From NCBI GenBank assembly GCA_001592805.2, contig CP051141.1, forward strand, positions 1,984,001-2,048,000: a stretch of DNA of 64,000 nucleotides. Reading direction: 5' to 3'. Below, piece by piece: positions 21,475 to 30,777 of the stretch. The notes under the pieces are model-generated. The model made no database searches and was not told the DNA's origin. It saw nothing but the letters and a program-made list of their open reading frames with translations. The DNA is from Peltaster fructicola (Eukaryota > Ascomycota > Dothideomycetes). Position 1 is the first letter of the stretch. Every line of letters starts with the position of its first letter. A program made the translations under genes and the position numbers.

Positions 21475-22632
21475 ATGTCATCTCCTCAGAATCACGACAT
21501 GATGGATATCGATCCAGTTGCAGAAGGCGAGTCGTTCTTCGACTTACCCAAGGCTTGGGCTGACAACCTCAGCAACGATATGGTGGACCTCGATCCGCTT
21601 CAAGCATCCTTGGGCCTGGCAAACATCCAGTCATCCTCTGCTACGAACGATCCGAAGCATAGTATGGTGGGTGATATTGCGGGCCCTTCGCACGAGGATC
21701 CTCCTCTAGCTTTCGTCAATCCAGCCGATCTCATCAACTCATCCTCTGCTGTGAACGACACCAACCATAGAATGGTGGGTCACAATCAACGTTCTTCACA
21801 TGAAGAGCCTGAACATACTGACAACCTCGATTCAGTTACGGCCTTCCAGTCTGAGTTACAGCACGACGTTGATGTCGATGGTGAGGCCGATCCCGAGGCT
21901 GATGACGGTGACCAGGAGTACCAGAACCATGCCAACCAGGGTGACAAGGAGCACGATGCGGGCCAGAACGAAGAAAAGAAGCATGACAACGAGGCAGGTC
22001 AAGTCATGGCTGTGAACACTGACGCACAGGACGATGGTGACGATGGTGACGATGGAGATCAAGACATGCCTGTGGGCACTGCTGTGAACCAGGCCAATGT
22101 GAACGTGGACCACCATCATGGTCAATTTGCGCCATTGTCGGCATACAAGCTGGATGGTCAAGCACAGAAGATGGAGGGTTCTAAAGAGAACCACTGGTTG
22201 GTTTGGCAGGTCATGGACTGTAAGTTCTCCCAAGGTGCATGGATGTATCTTGTCGATTGGGTCGGCGACTGGGAGCCTAGCTGGGAACCGCTCAAGAATC
22301 TTGTGCCCGAAGCTGTGGACGTCGTTCTTGCGTTCCATCGCCAGAATCGAACTGCTGATGGGCCTAAGCGTCTGAACGTTTACAAGGACTACACTGCCCA
22401 GCAACAACTGTATGGCATTCAACAGGTCGAGGCCCGCAAGGCTTCTGGGTACTTCCCGACCCACAACGCCCCCAAGGTGCCAGATCCATCACTTCCAATG
22501 AAGGGGTTTTTCACCTACTCGTGGATCCAGCAGTTGTACGCAATGAGCCAGGTTCAGTTGGGCATAGCAGAGGGTCGATTCGGCACTCGTACGGAGAACC
22601 CTTTCCGGGCGTCTTCGGGTCAGAAGAACTAA
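21475..22632 (+). CDS. Stand-alone chromodomain protein
   Basis: Intronless 385-aa protein with one chromodomain-like segment at about residues 238-290: WLVWQVMDCKFSQGAWMYLV, then DWVGDWEPSWEPLKNL. The aromatic and WEP positions match the methyl-lysine-binding fold. Before it lies an acidic Asp/Gly/His/Asn-rich region (residues about 120-215, including DDGDDGDDGDQDMP). An internal repeat sits earlier: SSSATNDPKHSMVG and SSSAVNDTNHRMVG, about 36 residues apart. No chromoshadow, helicase or integrase domain is present. The C-terminal 90 residues are aromatic and Gln-rich but unrecognised. A chromatin reader role is inferred from the domain alone. ATG 21475 was taken because the only upstream in-frame start is TTG. 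Confidence 0.8.
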   Translation: MSSPQNHDMMDIDPVAEGESFFDLPKAWADNLSNDMVDLDPLQASLGLANIQSSSATNDPKHSMVGDIAGPSHEDPPLAFVNPADLINSSSAVNDTNHRMVGHNQRSSHEEPEHTDNLDSVTAFQSELQHDVDVDGEADPEADDGDQEYQNHANQGDKEHDAGQNEEKKHDNEAGQVMAVNTDAQDDGDDGDDGDQDMPVGTAVNQANVNVDHHHGQFAPLSAYKLDGQAQKMEGSKENHWLVWQVMDCKFSQGAWMYLVDWVGDWEPSWEPLKNLVPEAVDVVLAFHRQNRTADGPKRLNVYKDYTAQQQLYGIQQVEARKASGYFPTHNAPKVPDPSLPMKGFFTYSWIQQLYAMSQVQLGIAEGRFGTRTENPFRASSGQKN

Positions 22633-22885
22633 TCTCCTTCACAGATTGATCGGATAAGGGAGCTGGAGTGTCTATGAGGTTTTGGAAGTGTTTTCTTCAT
22701 AGGTACACAGCATCGCAGGCCCGATGGCTGCAGATGGCCAATTTCAACTCCAAGCTCTCCTAACATCACATCATGGGAGGATGTCTGAGACTTAGTGTCT
22801 TTGTTAGGGCATCTTGCCTGGTTAAGTACATCAATCATGCTAGATAATGTCTAATACAAAGAAGACATCTCGTCATTAGCAGCCT

Positions 22886-24445
22886 TTATCGTACTTTATT
22901 CAATCTGATCTCAAGGTATCGTCCATTTTTGCCGAGCGGTTCTGCCTGATAGCCACCATTCATGACCATGCCCTCATCGTACTCGATCTCAGTGGTAAAG
23001 TGCCGCCACATCAGTGCAATGATCGCCTTCATCTCGTACAGAGCAAGGTTAGATCCAATACACATTCGTCCACCAGAACCAAAGGCCCAGAACCAGCGCA
23101 TCATCTCTTGGTGCTGTTCTCGCGTAGCGTCAAGCCACCTGCCAGGCTGCCACTCATCTGGAACTGGGAAGACTTCAGGATTTCGATGAATACTCCACGC
23201 CTGAGCTTGTACTCTAATACCAGCTGGGAGGCCAGCATACTCTTGCCCAGGAGGACCAATTGTAGCATTAGCAGGAGTGATGCGAGGTTGATTGCCTGGA
23301 ATGGCGCCATTTAGACGCAGTGTCTCCATAAGTATCGCTTCGAGCACTGGTAGAGAGTCCAATGTCTTCGGATCGCTGGTTGGATGTGCTGCAAGCTCTT
23401 GTTGGAGTCGTTGTTGCCAATCTTTGTTGATTGGACGACTGAGCTGCCACGTTAGCCATGTCAATGTGATGCTTGAGGTGTCAAAGCCAGCAATGATGTG
23501 GTCGACGAGCTCACTTGCAAGTTCATATCGAAGCGAAGCATCAAGCATCTCTTTCTCCTCTGACGTCTTCAGCATTCCTGCTCGTAGCTGAGCATACACC
23601 GTGGGATAGTCTTCAGGTTGTAGCTCCGAGCGACTGCTTAGAGTGCTCTCCGCCTTTTCACACATTCCCATAACCCAGTCTTCAATGTTGACATTGGCGC
23701 CAGCATATCTTGAGGGGACGATCAATTCACGAAGGCCGATCTTCGTCATGAATGCTGTAAACATGGGCAGATCCTGAGGCCAGACATAGGAGCGCTGTCC
23801 AGCTTTGAACGCCCGAGTAAATTGGGTCGCGTAGGGAAGGTCGTCAAGCATAGCACTCCCGTTACCAAGACCAACGGTGTATGCAGTGATCATGTCAAGC
23901 GTCACAGCAGTGAAGATGTCGTATATGTCGAAGGCTTGGTCGGAAGCGGCATATGCATTGAGCTGTGGTAACAACTTCTCTGACAAGATGGTCCTCGAGA
24001 TGGCACTCAGTGATGCGCTACCTTGCAGAGTGGACTTGGCGTAGACATTGCTGATCATTCGTTTTCGCCGGGAGTGTGAGGTGCGATCTTCCATGCAGAA
24101 CATAGGTCTTATGCCGTAGTTGTTGAAGACATTGGCATACCACGAGCCCTTCTCATAGCCACCAGCATAGATTGTGCGTAGACCGCCCTCGACGCAGTTG
24201 ACACTGATCTCATTGGGAGCAATCCGGACGATTGATCCAAACCTCTGATGTGCTTCATGGACTCGAAATGTAATTTGATGGGTGACTCGATAGTACTGTG
24301 CCCATAGACTCGAGAACGATGTCGACCAGTGAGCTGTAGGGACCTTCGCAAGAGGAGAGATGTAGACAGGGTGAACAAGGAAGCTGTATATGACAAAGGT
24401 CAGAAGGAGACCTGCTCCGACGATGACTGTCAGCGGGACTTCCAT
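22886..24445 (-). CDS. Cytochrome P450 monooxygenase
   Basis: Intronless 519-aa microsomal cytochrome P450. An N-terminal membrane anchor spans residues 3-25 (PLTVIVGAGLLLTFVIYSFL). The I-helix oxygen-activation motif is AGFDTSS, the K-helix ExxR is ETLR, and the haem-binding loop FGSGGRMCIG lies at residues 455-464 with the axial Cys at 462. The overall pattern (LVHPVYISPLAKVP, then NEISVNC and GIRPMFCMED) resembles fungal P450s that act in secondary metabolism or xenobiotic oxidation; I cannot assign the CYP family or substrate. No other biosynthetic gene is adjacent. It is divergent from the F-box gene across 890 bp that contains a paired GATA site. Confidence 0.95.
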   Translation of the reverse strand: MEVPLTVIVGAGLLLTFVIYSFLVHPVYISPLAKVPTAHWSTSFSSLWAQYYRVTHQITFRVHEAHQRFGSIVRIAPNEISVNCVEGGLRTIYAGGYEKGSWYANVFNNYGIRPMFCMEDRTSHSRRKRMISNVYAKSTLQGSASLSAISRTILSEKLLPQLNAYAASDQAFDIYDIFTAVTLDMITAYTVGLGNGSAMLDDLPYATQFTRAFKAGQRSYVWPQDLPMFTAFMTKIGLRELIVPSRYAGANVNIEDWVMGMCEKAESTLSSRSELQPEDYPTVYAQLRAGMLKTSEEKEMLDASLRYELASELVDHIIAGFDTSSITLTWLTWQLSRPINKDWQQRLQQELAAHPTSDPKTLDSLPVLEAILMETLRLNGAIPGNQPRITPANATIGPPGQEYAGLPAGIRVQAQAWSIHRNPEVFPVPDEWQPGRWLDATREQHQEMMRWFWAFGSGGRMCIGSNLALYEMKAIIALMWRHFTTEIEYDEGMVMNGGYQAEPLGKNGRYLEIRLNKVR

Positions 24446-25335
24446 GGAGTGTGGTTAGGAGTAACAGCAGAGAGCAGGTGAGAAACGATTCGAGGAAGGT
24501 CAGGTCTGCTTGACTCGGAGATGTATCGAAATCGAACGATCCGATACGAGCTGGCCGTGTGCATGTAAGCTGATGACCAAGGACGCTGATAACTGCTAAC
24601 TGCTTGACACCCCTCTCTGCACGACAGGAGTCTTGGCGGCGATGAGCTCTGGCAATTATCATATAATCGCTCGTGATGAAAGCTGAAGATGGCAGTGATA
24701 AGCATGAGCTTATCTTTGTTGCCGTCTTGAATCATACCGACAATATTGTGGTGCCGCGCAACAGCCTGTCGTCTGCTCAATGCGATGCTTGGCTTGAGAG
24801 TGTAGAGTTATCGTATCATGCTCTCTGCAGCGAGTGCGCTACGATATGCCATCAATCCGGTCATGTTCGACACTCTACGCAAGCATTGAGACCTTCCATT
24901 GACGTTGTGACTGGACAATGAGTCAGACTATCCACAATGTTTCGTCCAGGGAGATTCATATCAAAATTCCGAAGCTGTCAGGTGGCGAGACTGCAACGTC
25001 ACTAACAGGCCTTCAGACGCTGGTAATGCAGGACCACCAGATCGTCGCTATTGCCCGAGCCATTTCATACAAAATCTCAAGCGTGGAGGAGCAGATCTTC
25101 CGTATCTGACAACAGCGAACTGTGTTGCAAACAACGAAGCGACCTTCGACGACTCACATCTCTGGCCCAGTGCGCCACCAGCATTGCCACAGAACAGTCA
25201 GATCAAGATCGGATCGTGCTTCATTCCTGGACAGCCAACCATATAATAGTGTCAGCGAACGACTGATGTGAAAGACAATCACAATATTCCGTCAACCAAG
25301 TATAACTTCAACAACAGAAAGCACTCAATGCTAGC
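24446..25335. other. Divergent promoter region, P450 / F-box gene
   Basis: An 890-bp spacer with no convincing coding frame. It contains an inverted pair of GATA-factor sites, listed separately. Confidence 0.5.
24697..24714. promoter_or_regulatory. Inverted pair of GATA sites
   Basis: GATAAG, a 6-bp spacer and CTTATC form a palindromic pair of HGATAR sites. Fungal GATA factors (nitrogen, iron and light regulators) bind such paired sites. It lies about 250 bp upstream of the P450 start codon and 620 bp upstream of the F-box gene, so the P450 is the likelier target. Confidence 0.4.
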
Positions 25336-27030
25336 ATGACCAAAGCCAATCTTACAGAGTTGCCACACGAACTCTGGGATCAGATTGTGGCTCACATACC
25401 ACTGGCAAGAGACCTCTCGCATCTGGGACAGGCCGACAAGTCACTACACAAATATGTCGAGAACGAAGGATGGGCAATCTTCTCCAGGCGTCAATTTCCA
25501 TGGGTTTCTCCCGCTCCATCATCTTCGTGGCGATCGACAGCTCGTACTCTGACAACAGTCAGTCGTGCATGGGACCGCCGGGCATACGTTATCAGAACGC
25601 TTGAGCCGACTGGACTTATCACGACGTTCCCAAGCGGTACCAAGGTTGAGCAATGGAAACGACCCTCGGGTCAAACCATGGGCTTTGCGCCTCGAATCGA
25701 TGTTTTGGACTATGATGCAAGCGCTACAAAGGCCACTACGATCCTCGCCTTTAGTGCTGGCGCACAGATCTGCTTGGCCAAGCAGAGTGCAAGGCTGGTC
25801 GTCGGTCACAAGAGGAGTGAGCACCGCACCTGGTCAACCTATAAGCCATTCAGTGCGAGAGAGGGCATAGATGATGTTACATCACTGCACTTGCTAGCAC
25901 AAGCGGTAGATGAGTCTCATGATCAGCAAGAAGTCATCGCTGGGACTGCCAATGGTGATCTGCAACATCTGAGTATTCCATTCGATTCCGGGACGAGTTC
26001 TGTGAAGACTTACTTCACCACACAAGGACTCCCAGTGCAAGCGACGTCTTTACTCCAGCATGGTGGACACAAGCCTCTTCTTGCTGCAGCACTCGGTAAT
26101 GACCAACTCGCAGTGTACACGGTCGATGGAGCTCAGGGCAAGATCGCACCTAGCAGCACAATCAGCCTCAGGACTACCGAGTCCACACAGCCAGCTTTCA
26201 GAGCTGCATCTTGTAGAGTATGGACGACAGCGTTGCTAGCTAAGGAGCAGGTGGCCATAGGCATAGGCGTGAGTGAGACGCCGCTTCAGCTGTGTACACT
26301 CACGCCATCTGGCTTCGACAGTGCTGGTACACGCAGCTTCAAGCTGACAGATGGGAGTGGTAAAGCGGTGAGATCGAGCTCTGTGTTTGCAGTAAGTCCA
26401 TCGCACGACAACAAGCAGACATTCTTCTCCGGCGCATATGATGGTGTCGTCCGATTACACGATCTACGTGCTCCTGGAGATGTACAAACCTCTTTCAGTA
26501 TGCCGAATAACGACAATGCCATATACTCCTTACTCACGAAAGGTCATCAGACTCTTTTAGCTGGTACGAGTCGACATGACACTATACAAGTCTTCGACCT
26601 GCGAATGAAAGCCGGGCAGTACTGCTACACTGATGCTCGGCTAAATTCGACAGGTTACTCATTGTTCATGCCCAAGGTCGAGTCTCGAGGACGCGGCACG
26701 ACTGAGGGGAGTGTGTATTCGCTCGCAACAGGCAGTTCGAGCTCGCCAATGATCTATGCTGGTCTTCAAAACACCATCCTTGAGATGGCCGTGACGGAAA
26801 TCGATCATCCACATCCAGATCCTTTGCACTTCAGACCGTGGCCAGCTTCGAAGAAGAGCGCCCGACCTTACGACTGGAACAACTGGAAAGAGCGTTCGAT
26901 CCGGAATATTGCGCGCTACGAAGATGCTGCTCTTATCACGCAGACAGATATGGTGACTACCTGGCAGAATGTTCATCGAAAGGCGCTCCGGCGGGATAGC
27001 GGGCTCGATATTCGATGGTGGCAGAGCTGA
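25336..27030 (+). CDS. F-box protein with WD40-like repeats
   Basis: Intronless 564-aa protein. An F-box is at about residues 5-45 (LTELPHELWDQIVAHIPLAR, then DLSHLGQADKSLHKYV), the Skp1-binding part of SCF ubiquitin ligases. The rest looks like a degenerate seven-bladed propeller: SGAYDGVVRLHDLRAPG and LAGTSRHDTIQVFDLRMKAG are the clearest WD-type blades (about residues 370-425), with weaker ones earlier (EVIAGTANGDLQHLSI). The C-terminal tail is Trp/Arg-rich. By family it selects a substrate for ubiquitination; the substrate is unknown. ATG 25336 is the first in frame. Confidence 0.82.
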   Translation: MTKANLTELPHELWDQIVAHIPLARDLSHLGQADKSLHKYVENEGWAIFSRRQFPWVSPAPSSSWRSTARTLTTVSRAWDRRAYVIRTLEPTGLITTFPSGTKVEQWKRPSGQTMGFAPRIDVLDYDASATKATTILAFSAGAQICLAKQSARLVVGHKRSEHRTWSTYKPFSAREGIDDVTSLHLLAQAVDESHDQQEVIAGTANGDLQHLSIPFDSGTSSVKTYFTTQGLPVQATSLLQHGGHKPLLAAALGNDQLAVYTVDGAQGKIAPSSTISLRTTESTQPAFRAASCRVWTTALLAKEQVAIGIGVSETPLQLCTLTPSGFDSAGTRSFKLTDGSGKAVRSSSVFAVSPSHDNKQTFFSGAYDGVVRLHDLRAPGDVQTSFSMPNNDNAIYSLLTKGHQTLLAGTSRHDTIQVFDLRMKAGQYCYTDARLNSTGYSLFMPKVESRGRGTTEGSVYSLATGSSSSPMIYAGLQNTILEMAVTEIDHPHPDPLHFRPWPASKKSARPYDWNNWKERSIRNIARYEDAALITQTDMVTTWQNVHRKALRRDSGLDIRWWQS

Positions 27031-27264
27031 GCGATCATTCACTGAGTGGCACGATGCCCGGTAACTACTCTCGGCGCGTTCTCTTCTGTGTATGATGTAT
27101 TGTTTGATGTCTCAAGTGAAAGACGTGTATACGCGTCCATTTAAGGGAACAGGCTGCGGACCGAGATTTCTCCGACACAGACTATTCAGAAGTCATTTAC
27201 CTACCCGACTCGCCATCTCATGACTCTTGCACGATCTTACCAAATCAATGAGTCGATAATCAAG

Positions 27265-27994
27265 ATGAACCCTGGCGAGCCCGAGCAACACTTGCAGTCA
27301 ACGTCAGCACAATATCCACCACCACCTTCTGCAGACGATGTTGTCCAGCACGACTTCGCGCAGAGCACGGCTGCAGCTGCACTGCAGTCGCAATCACACG
27401 TCCTGGGTCTAAACCAGCAACAAGACATCTCACAGCATGTCGCGCCTCCGCCCAACCCGCGAAAGCGCAAACCTGCAGTGCCTGGCAGTCGAGGAGTGGC
27501 CAATTTGACACCGGAACAACTTTCGAAGAAGCGAGCAAACGATCGCGAAGCACAACGCGCCATTCGAGCACGTACTAAAGGCACTATCGAGGCATATCAA
27601 GCTCGGATTGCCGAGCTCGAAAGTCAACAACCGTTCCAAGAGATGCAAAGGGCACTTGCCGAAAGAGATAGGGCGTTGGCAGAATGTGAAGAGCTGCGAA
27701 GGCGACTGGCAGCGGTCGCTGGTATCGTTGGCAATCAGAACATTGGCCAAATTGGACTGAGTCGTGGGTACCTCACAAATGAATGCCAGCCGGATTACTG
27801 ATCTCGCAGAACTCGCAGCTTTGACTGCACAACAGAGTCCACTACCACCATTGCCTGAGCAGACGCCACAGCAACAGCAGCATATAGATGATGGCACGCC
27901 AATGCCCGAAGATTATGAGGGTAGCCCATCACAACCACATCTTCACCCAGAGCTTCGCAACGTACGACATACGGATCCTTCTCAAGGTGAATGA
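27265..27994 (+). CDS. bZIP-like transcription factor
   Basis: 227-aa nuclear protein in two exons, 27265-27763 and 27810-27994, with a 46-bp intron (donor gtgggt, branch ctgat, acceptor cgcag). The basic region KKRANDREAQRAIRARTKG is preceded by the basic patch PRKRKPAVPGSR, and followed by heptad-like leucines and helices (IAELESQQ, then CEELRRRLAAVAG). This is the divergent fungal bZIP type, in which NDREAQRAIR replaces the canonical NxxAAxxSR. The N-terminus is Gln/Pro/Ala-rich. The second exon is Gln/Pro-rich and ends at TGA 27992-27994. An in-frame ATG at 27220 would add 15 residues. Additional 3' exons cannot be excluded because an open stretch follows to 28226. Confidence 0.72.
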
Positions 27995-28659
27995 GCACGA
28001 CCAGATCATGACCTCAACACAAGCTGAAGCACGGGTTATGGACGACCGCACCACCAGAGTGAGAGTTATGTCTCTTCAACAGCCATATGTTTACGACATC
28101 ATGAACCTCGGAAGTCTAGCTATGCTCGTCCACGCTGGGTGCGCGGCTCTGCGCAAGCAAGCGAACCGCCTACCTGTCCGAGCCAATTGTCCTGCTATGC
28201 CCTCGAAGGGCCGCAACCCCAAGTAGAGGAGTGATGCATGGCACGCAACGCCAGCTAGACTTCTCCCAGACCAGGCGCTCGTATGGAGAACAGGAAGGTG
28301 GTTGTGACACACTTCCTCGTACCGTCGATTATCATAGCGGTCAAGTATTCTTCCCTCACATCACTCTCCTTCCATATCTCGTATCTTTCCATGACTAGCC
28401 CCTGAGACAAGCATGTGTTATGTCGATGCAACCCTGCTTAAGTCATGTCTTGATTCCACAGGGTACGCCCCAGATGCTGCTTCGCTGACGGGGAGCCTTG
28501 GAAAGCCTCTGCGTTGTTCTGAGAATGCCCATACTGCTATGTAGTCAGTGCTCCTGCCTTTTGCGTTTGTGCGGGAGCTTGCCGAGCAGGATACGCGCAT
28601 ATCCCCTCGCGTGATTCACTTGCCAGTCTCACAACTGCAAGCACGACCATCGCATCACG
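27995..28659. other. Intergenic region
   Basis: 665 bp between the bZIP-like and LRR genes. Open stretches at 27995-28226 could be an untranslated or alternatively spliced tail of the bZIP gene. Nothing else is recognised. Confidence 0.4.
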
Positions 28660-30575
28660 ATGGCTTCCCAACTTTCGCCCAGATCCTTCTTTCTCTTTCT
28701 TTCTTCTACAAACACCACCAACGACACCTCACGAGCGAGAAAGGTTGTGCAGCACTTCAAGCGCACCTTCGCAGAAATGGTCGGTAAGTCAAACAAGTTC
28801 GATTTTACAAATCGAAATATCAGCGGCGTGAAGCTTGGCCTTGTGATTGCGGAGGCCTTCCGAAAAGAAGTCGACAGAGCACAAAAGGACCATGACAGAC
28901 AGAGCGCAAAAGCACACAAGCAGCGGTTAGCAGGCGTAGCAGCAGCTGCAGACTCTGGAAAGGACCTAGGAATCCATATCATCGACTTCAAGGCCCCCTC
29001 CAAGGGTCTAGGTGACGAAGGAGTCCTCGCCATGACACCTGGGCTACACACTGCAATCGCATCTGGATCAAGCGAGGCCTTTTGTGCCTCGAGGACGTCA
29101 ACCTCTCAGGTAACGGACTGACTGCTATCGCACTTGGTGATTTAGGGAAAGTCATAAACGTTGCAATGCATGACCTGAAGACACTTAACGTGTCGCGCAA
29201 CAACGTCGTGATCGATGATTCGGTTAGCGCCAAGCAGTGGGAAATATTCCTGCGCTCCTTCAGCGGCAGCATGAAGCTACGAAGACTCGATCTGAGCGGA
29301 AACAAGCTAGGTGCAAAAGCCTTCGAAGTCTTCGCTCGCGTCTATGAGCTTGAAGATCACATCACACCTCTGCGACTTGGTGGCGACACCTCAGTACTTT
29401 CATACGAAGAAGACGCTCGACAACATCGCGAGAACAAACAATATGCCATCGAAATCACTCAGAAGGGCAACAGAGCAAGCGCAGCAGAGCGAAGCATGGC
29501 GGACGGCTGCCTCCTGAAGCGTCGATGTGGACTCCGCAGTCTCCCATATATCGATCTTAACGATACAGGCCTCGACGACGCTGGTGCACTGTGGCTATCA
29601 TTCGTCCTCCCACAGCACTATTTCCCAATTCAGCTTGTCGACGGCATCAACGGCGTATTCGCAACTTCGACGATCAACATCTACCAGCAGACACAAAACT
29701 CTACTGGTCTAGAATGGAGCAACAACGAGGAGACACTGGGAAGAGATGGATTCCAACTGTTGACATACGTCGAGACTCTGAGAAAGGAGACATTGTACGA
29801 GAACGCCAATCGGTCAAACGCTGATCTCAACGATGATGATGACGGGATTCAATTTGATCCGGCCATTAGCTCACAGACTGCTCTCGTACCTCGAGCGTCG
29901 ATCACAAATCTACGAGAAGCTATTGCTCCCCGAAAGCTCAGTGGCCGCTTTGTACCCAACCTCAGTGAAGCAGAGCTGAATGCTGCCAGCTTGAGCCAGA
30001 CACGCCACCGACTACAGCGACAAATCATTCAACAACAAGGTGTGCACAGCATCGACCTCTGGTCATCAGCAATTGATCTTGTCGTACTGTCTCGTCGACT
30101 CTTTGTTCTCGAAAGATATCTCAGCGCAGCATCGGTTCAGCGCAGGGCTTGTCGAAGGCTCATCAAGGATATCACAAATGCACAGAAACCCTCTCGCAAA
30201 CAACAGTGGCGCCATCTGCAGAAGAACGATACGTTCAAATTCGAAAGGTTGCAAGATGAGATCACAAAACTCGGTGCTGCTAGCAGGGCACAATACTTCA
30301 ACTATCAGGTCGAACGCAGTCGCGAGCACAGTGCACGAGAGTACTCGCTGGTTGGAGTTATACCATTCTCGATCTTCAAACAGATCCTTCGACACATTAT
30401 GTCTGAAGACGAGCTCAGCGTCCTCAACGAGCCACAACAACGCGCTGCTTACGCATTTTGCCAGACCAGAGCGACTCTAACTCTGGAGCGGGAGTGGACC
30501 AAACTGAACGATAGCGCACAAGTGCTGAAGCTGCTCGATCACATTGGGTGCTTGGCATATGAAGGTCGCTCGTAG
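28660..30575 (+). CDS. Leucine-rich repeat protein, frame broken at a T run
   Basis: Cytosolic or nuclear leucine-rich repeat protein of about 638 aa. The first frame runs from ATG 28660 and reads LGDEGVLAMTPGLHTAI...SSEAF; the second frame takes over with LCLEDVNLSGNGLTAI and continues to the stop at 30573-30575. The LRR pattern is continuous across the junction, and the frames meet at the T4 run 29080-29083, where one extra T would restore the frame. Clear repeats are LCLEDVNLSGNGLT, LKTLNVSRNNVV, LRRLDLSGNKLG and YIDLNDTGLDDAGALWL. The C-terminal 250 residues are Arg/Gln-rich and helical with no recognised domain. I do not know the function; LRR proteins of this kind are adaptor-like. An intron was sought and not found. 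Confidence 0.7.
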
Positions 30576-30777
30576 GACTTCACATAGGAGTCCTGATTGA
30601 GTCAACAAGGCGGGCGGAAACAGCACATCATGAGTAAGAAGATCATGGAAGAATGCGTTAGAGGTGTTCATGATGGCAATCCTATTCGATTCGCACGGAT
30701 CTGCTTCTTATAGCTGTACACCAAGAAGCCCATCAACTACCAATGTTCATAACGTCGTAATCAAGCCCATCGTGAGT

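Noticed and set aside
21475-22632. Remnant of a chromodomain-bearing retroelement
   Set aside because: No integrase, polymerase or terminal repeats are present, and the gene has an intact reading frame with its own acidic N-terminal region.
29075-29090. Programmed -1 frameshift in the LRR gene
   Set aside because: The site GCC TTT TGT is not a standard slippery heptamer and would need a mismatched P-site; an indel is simpler.
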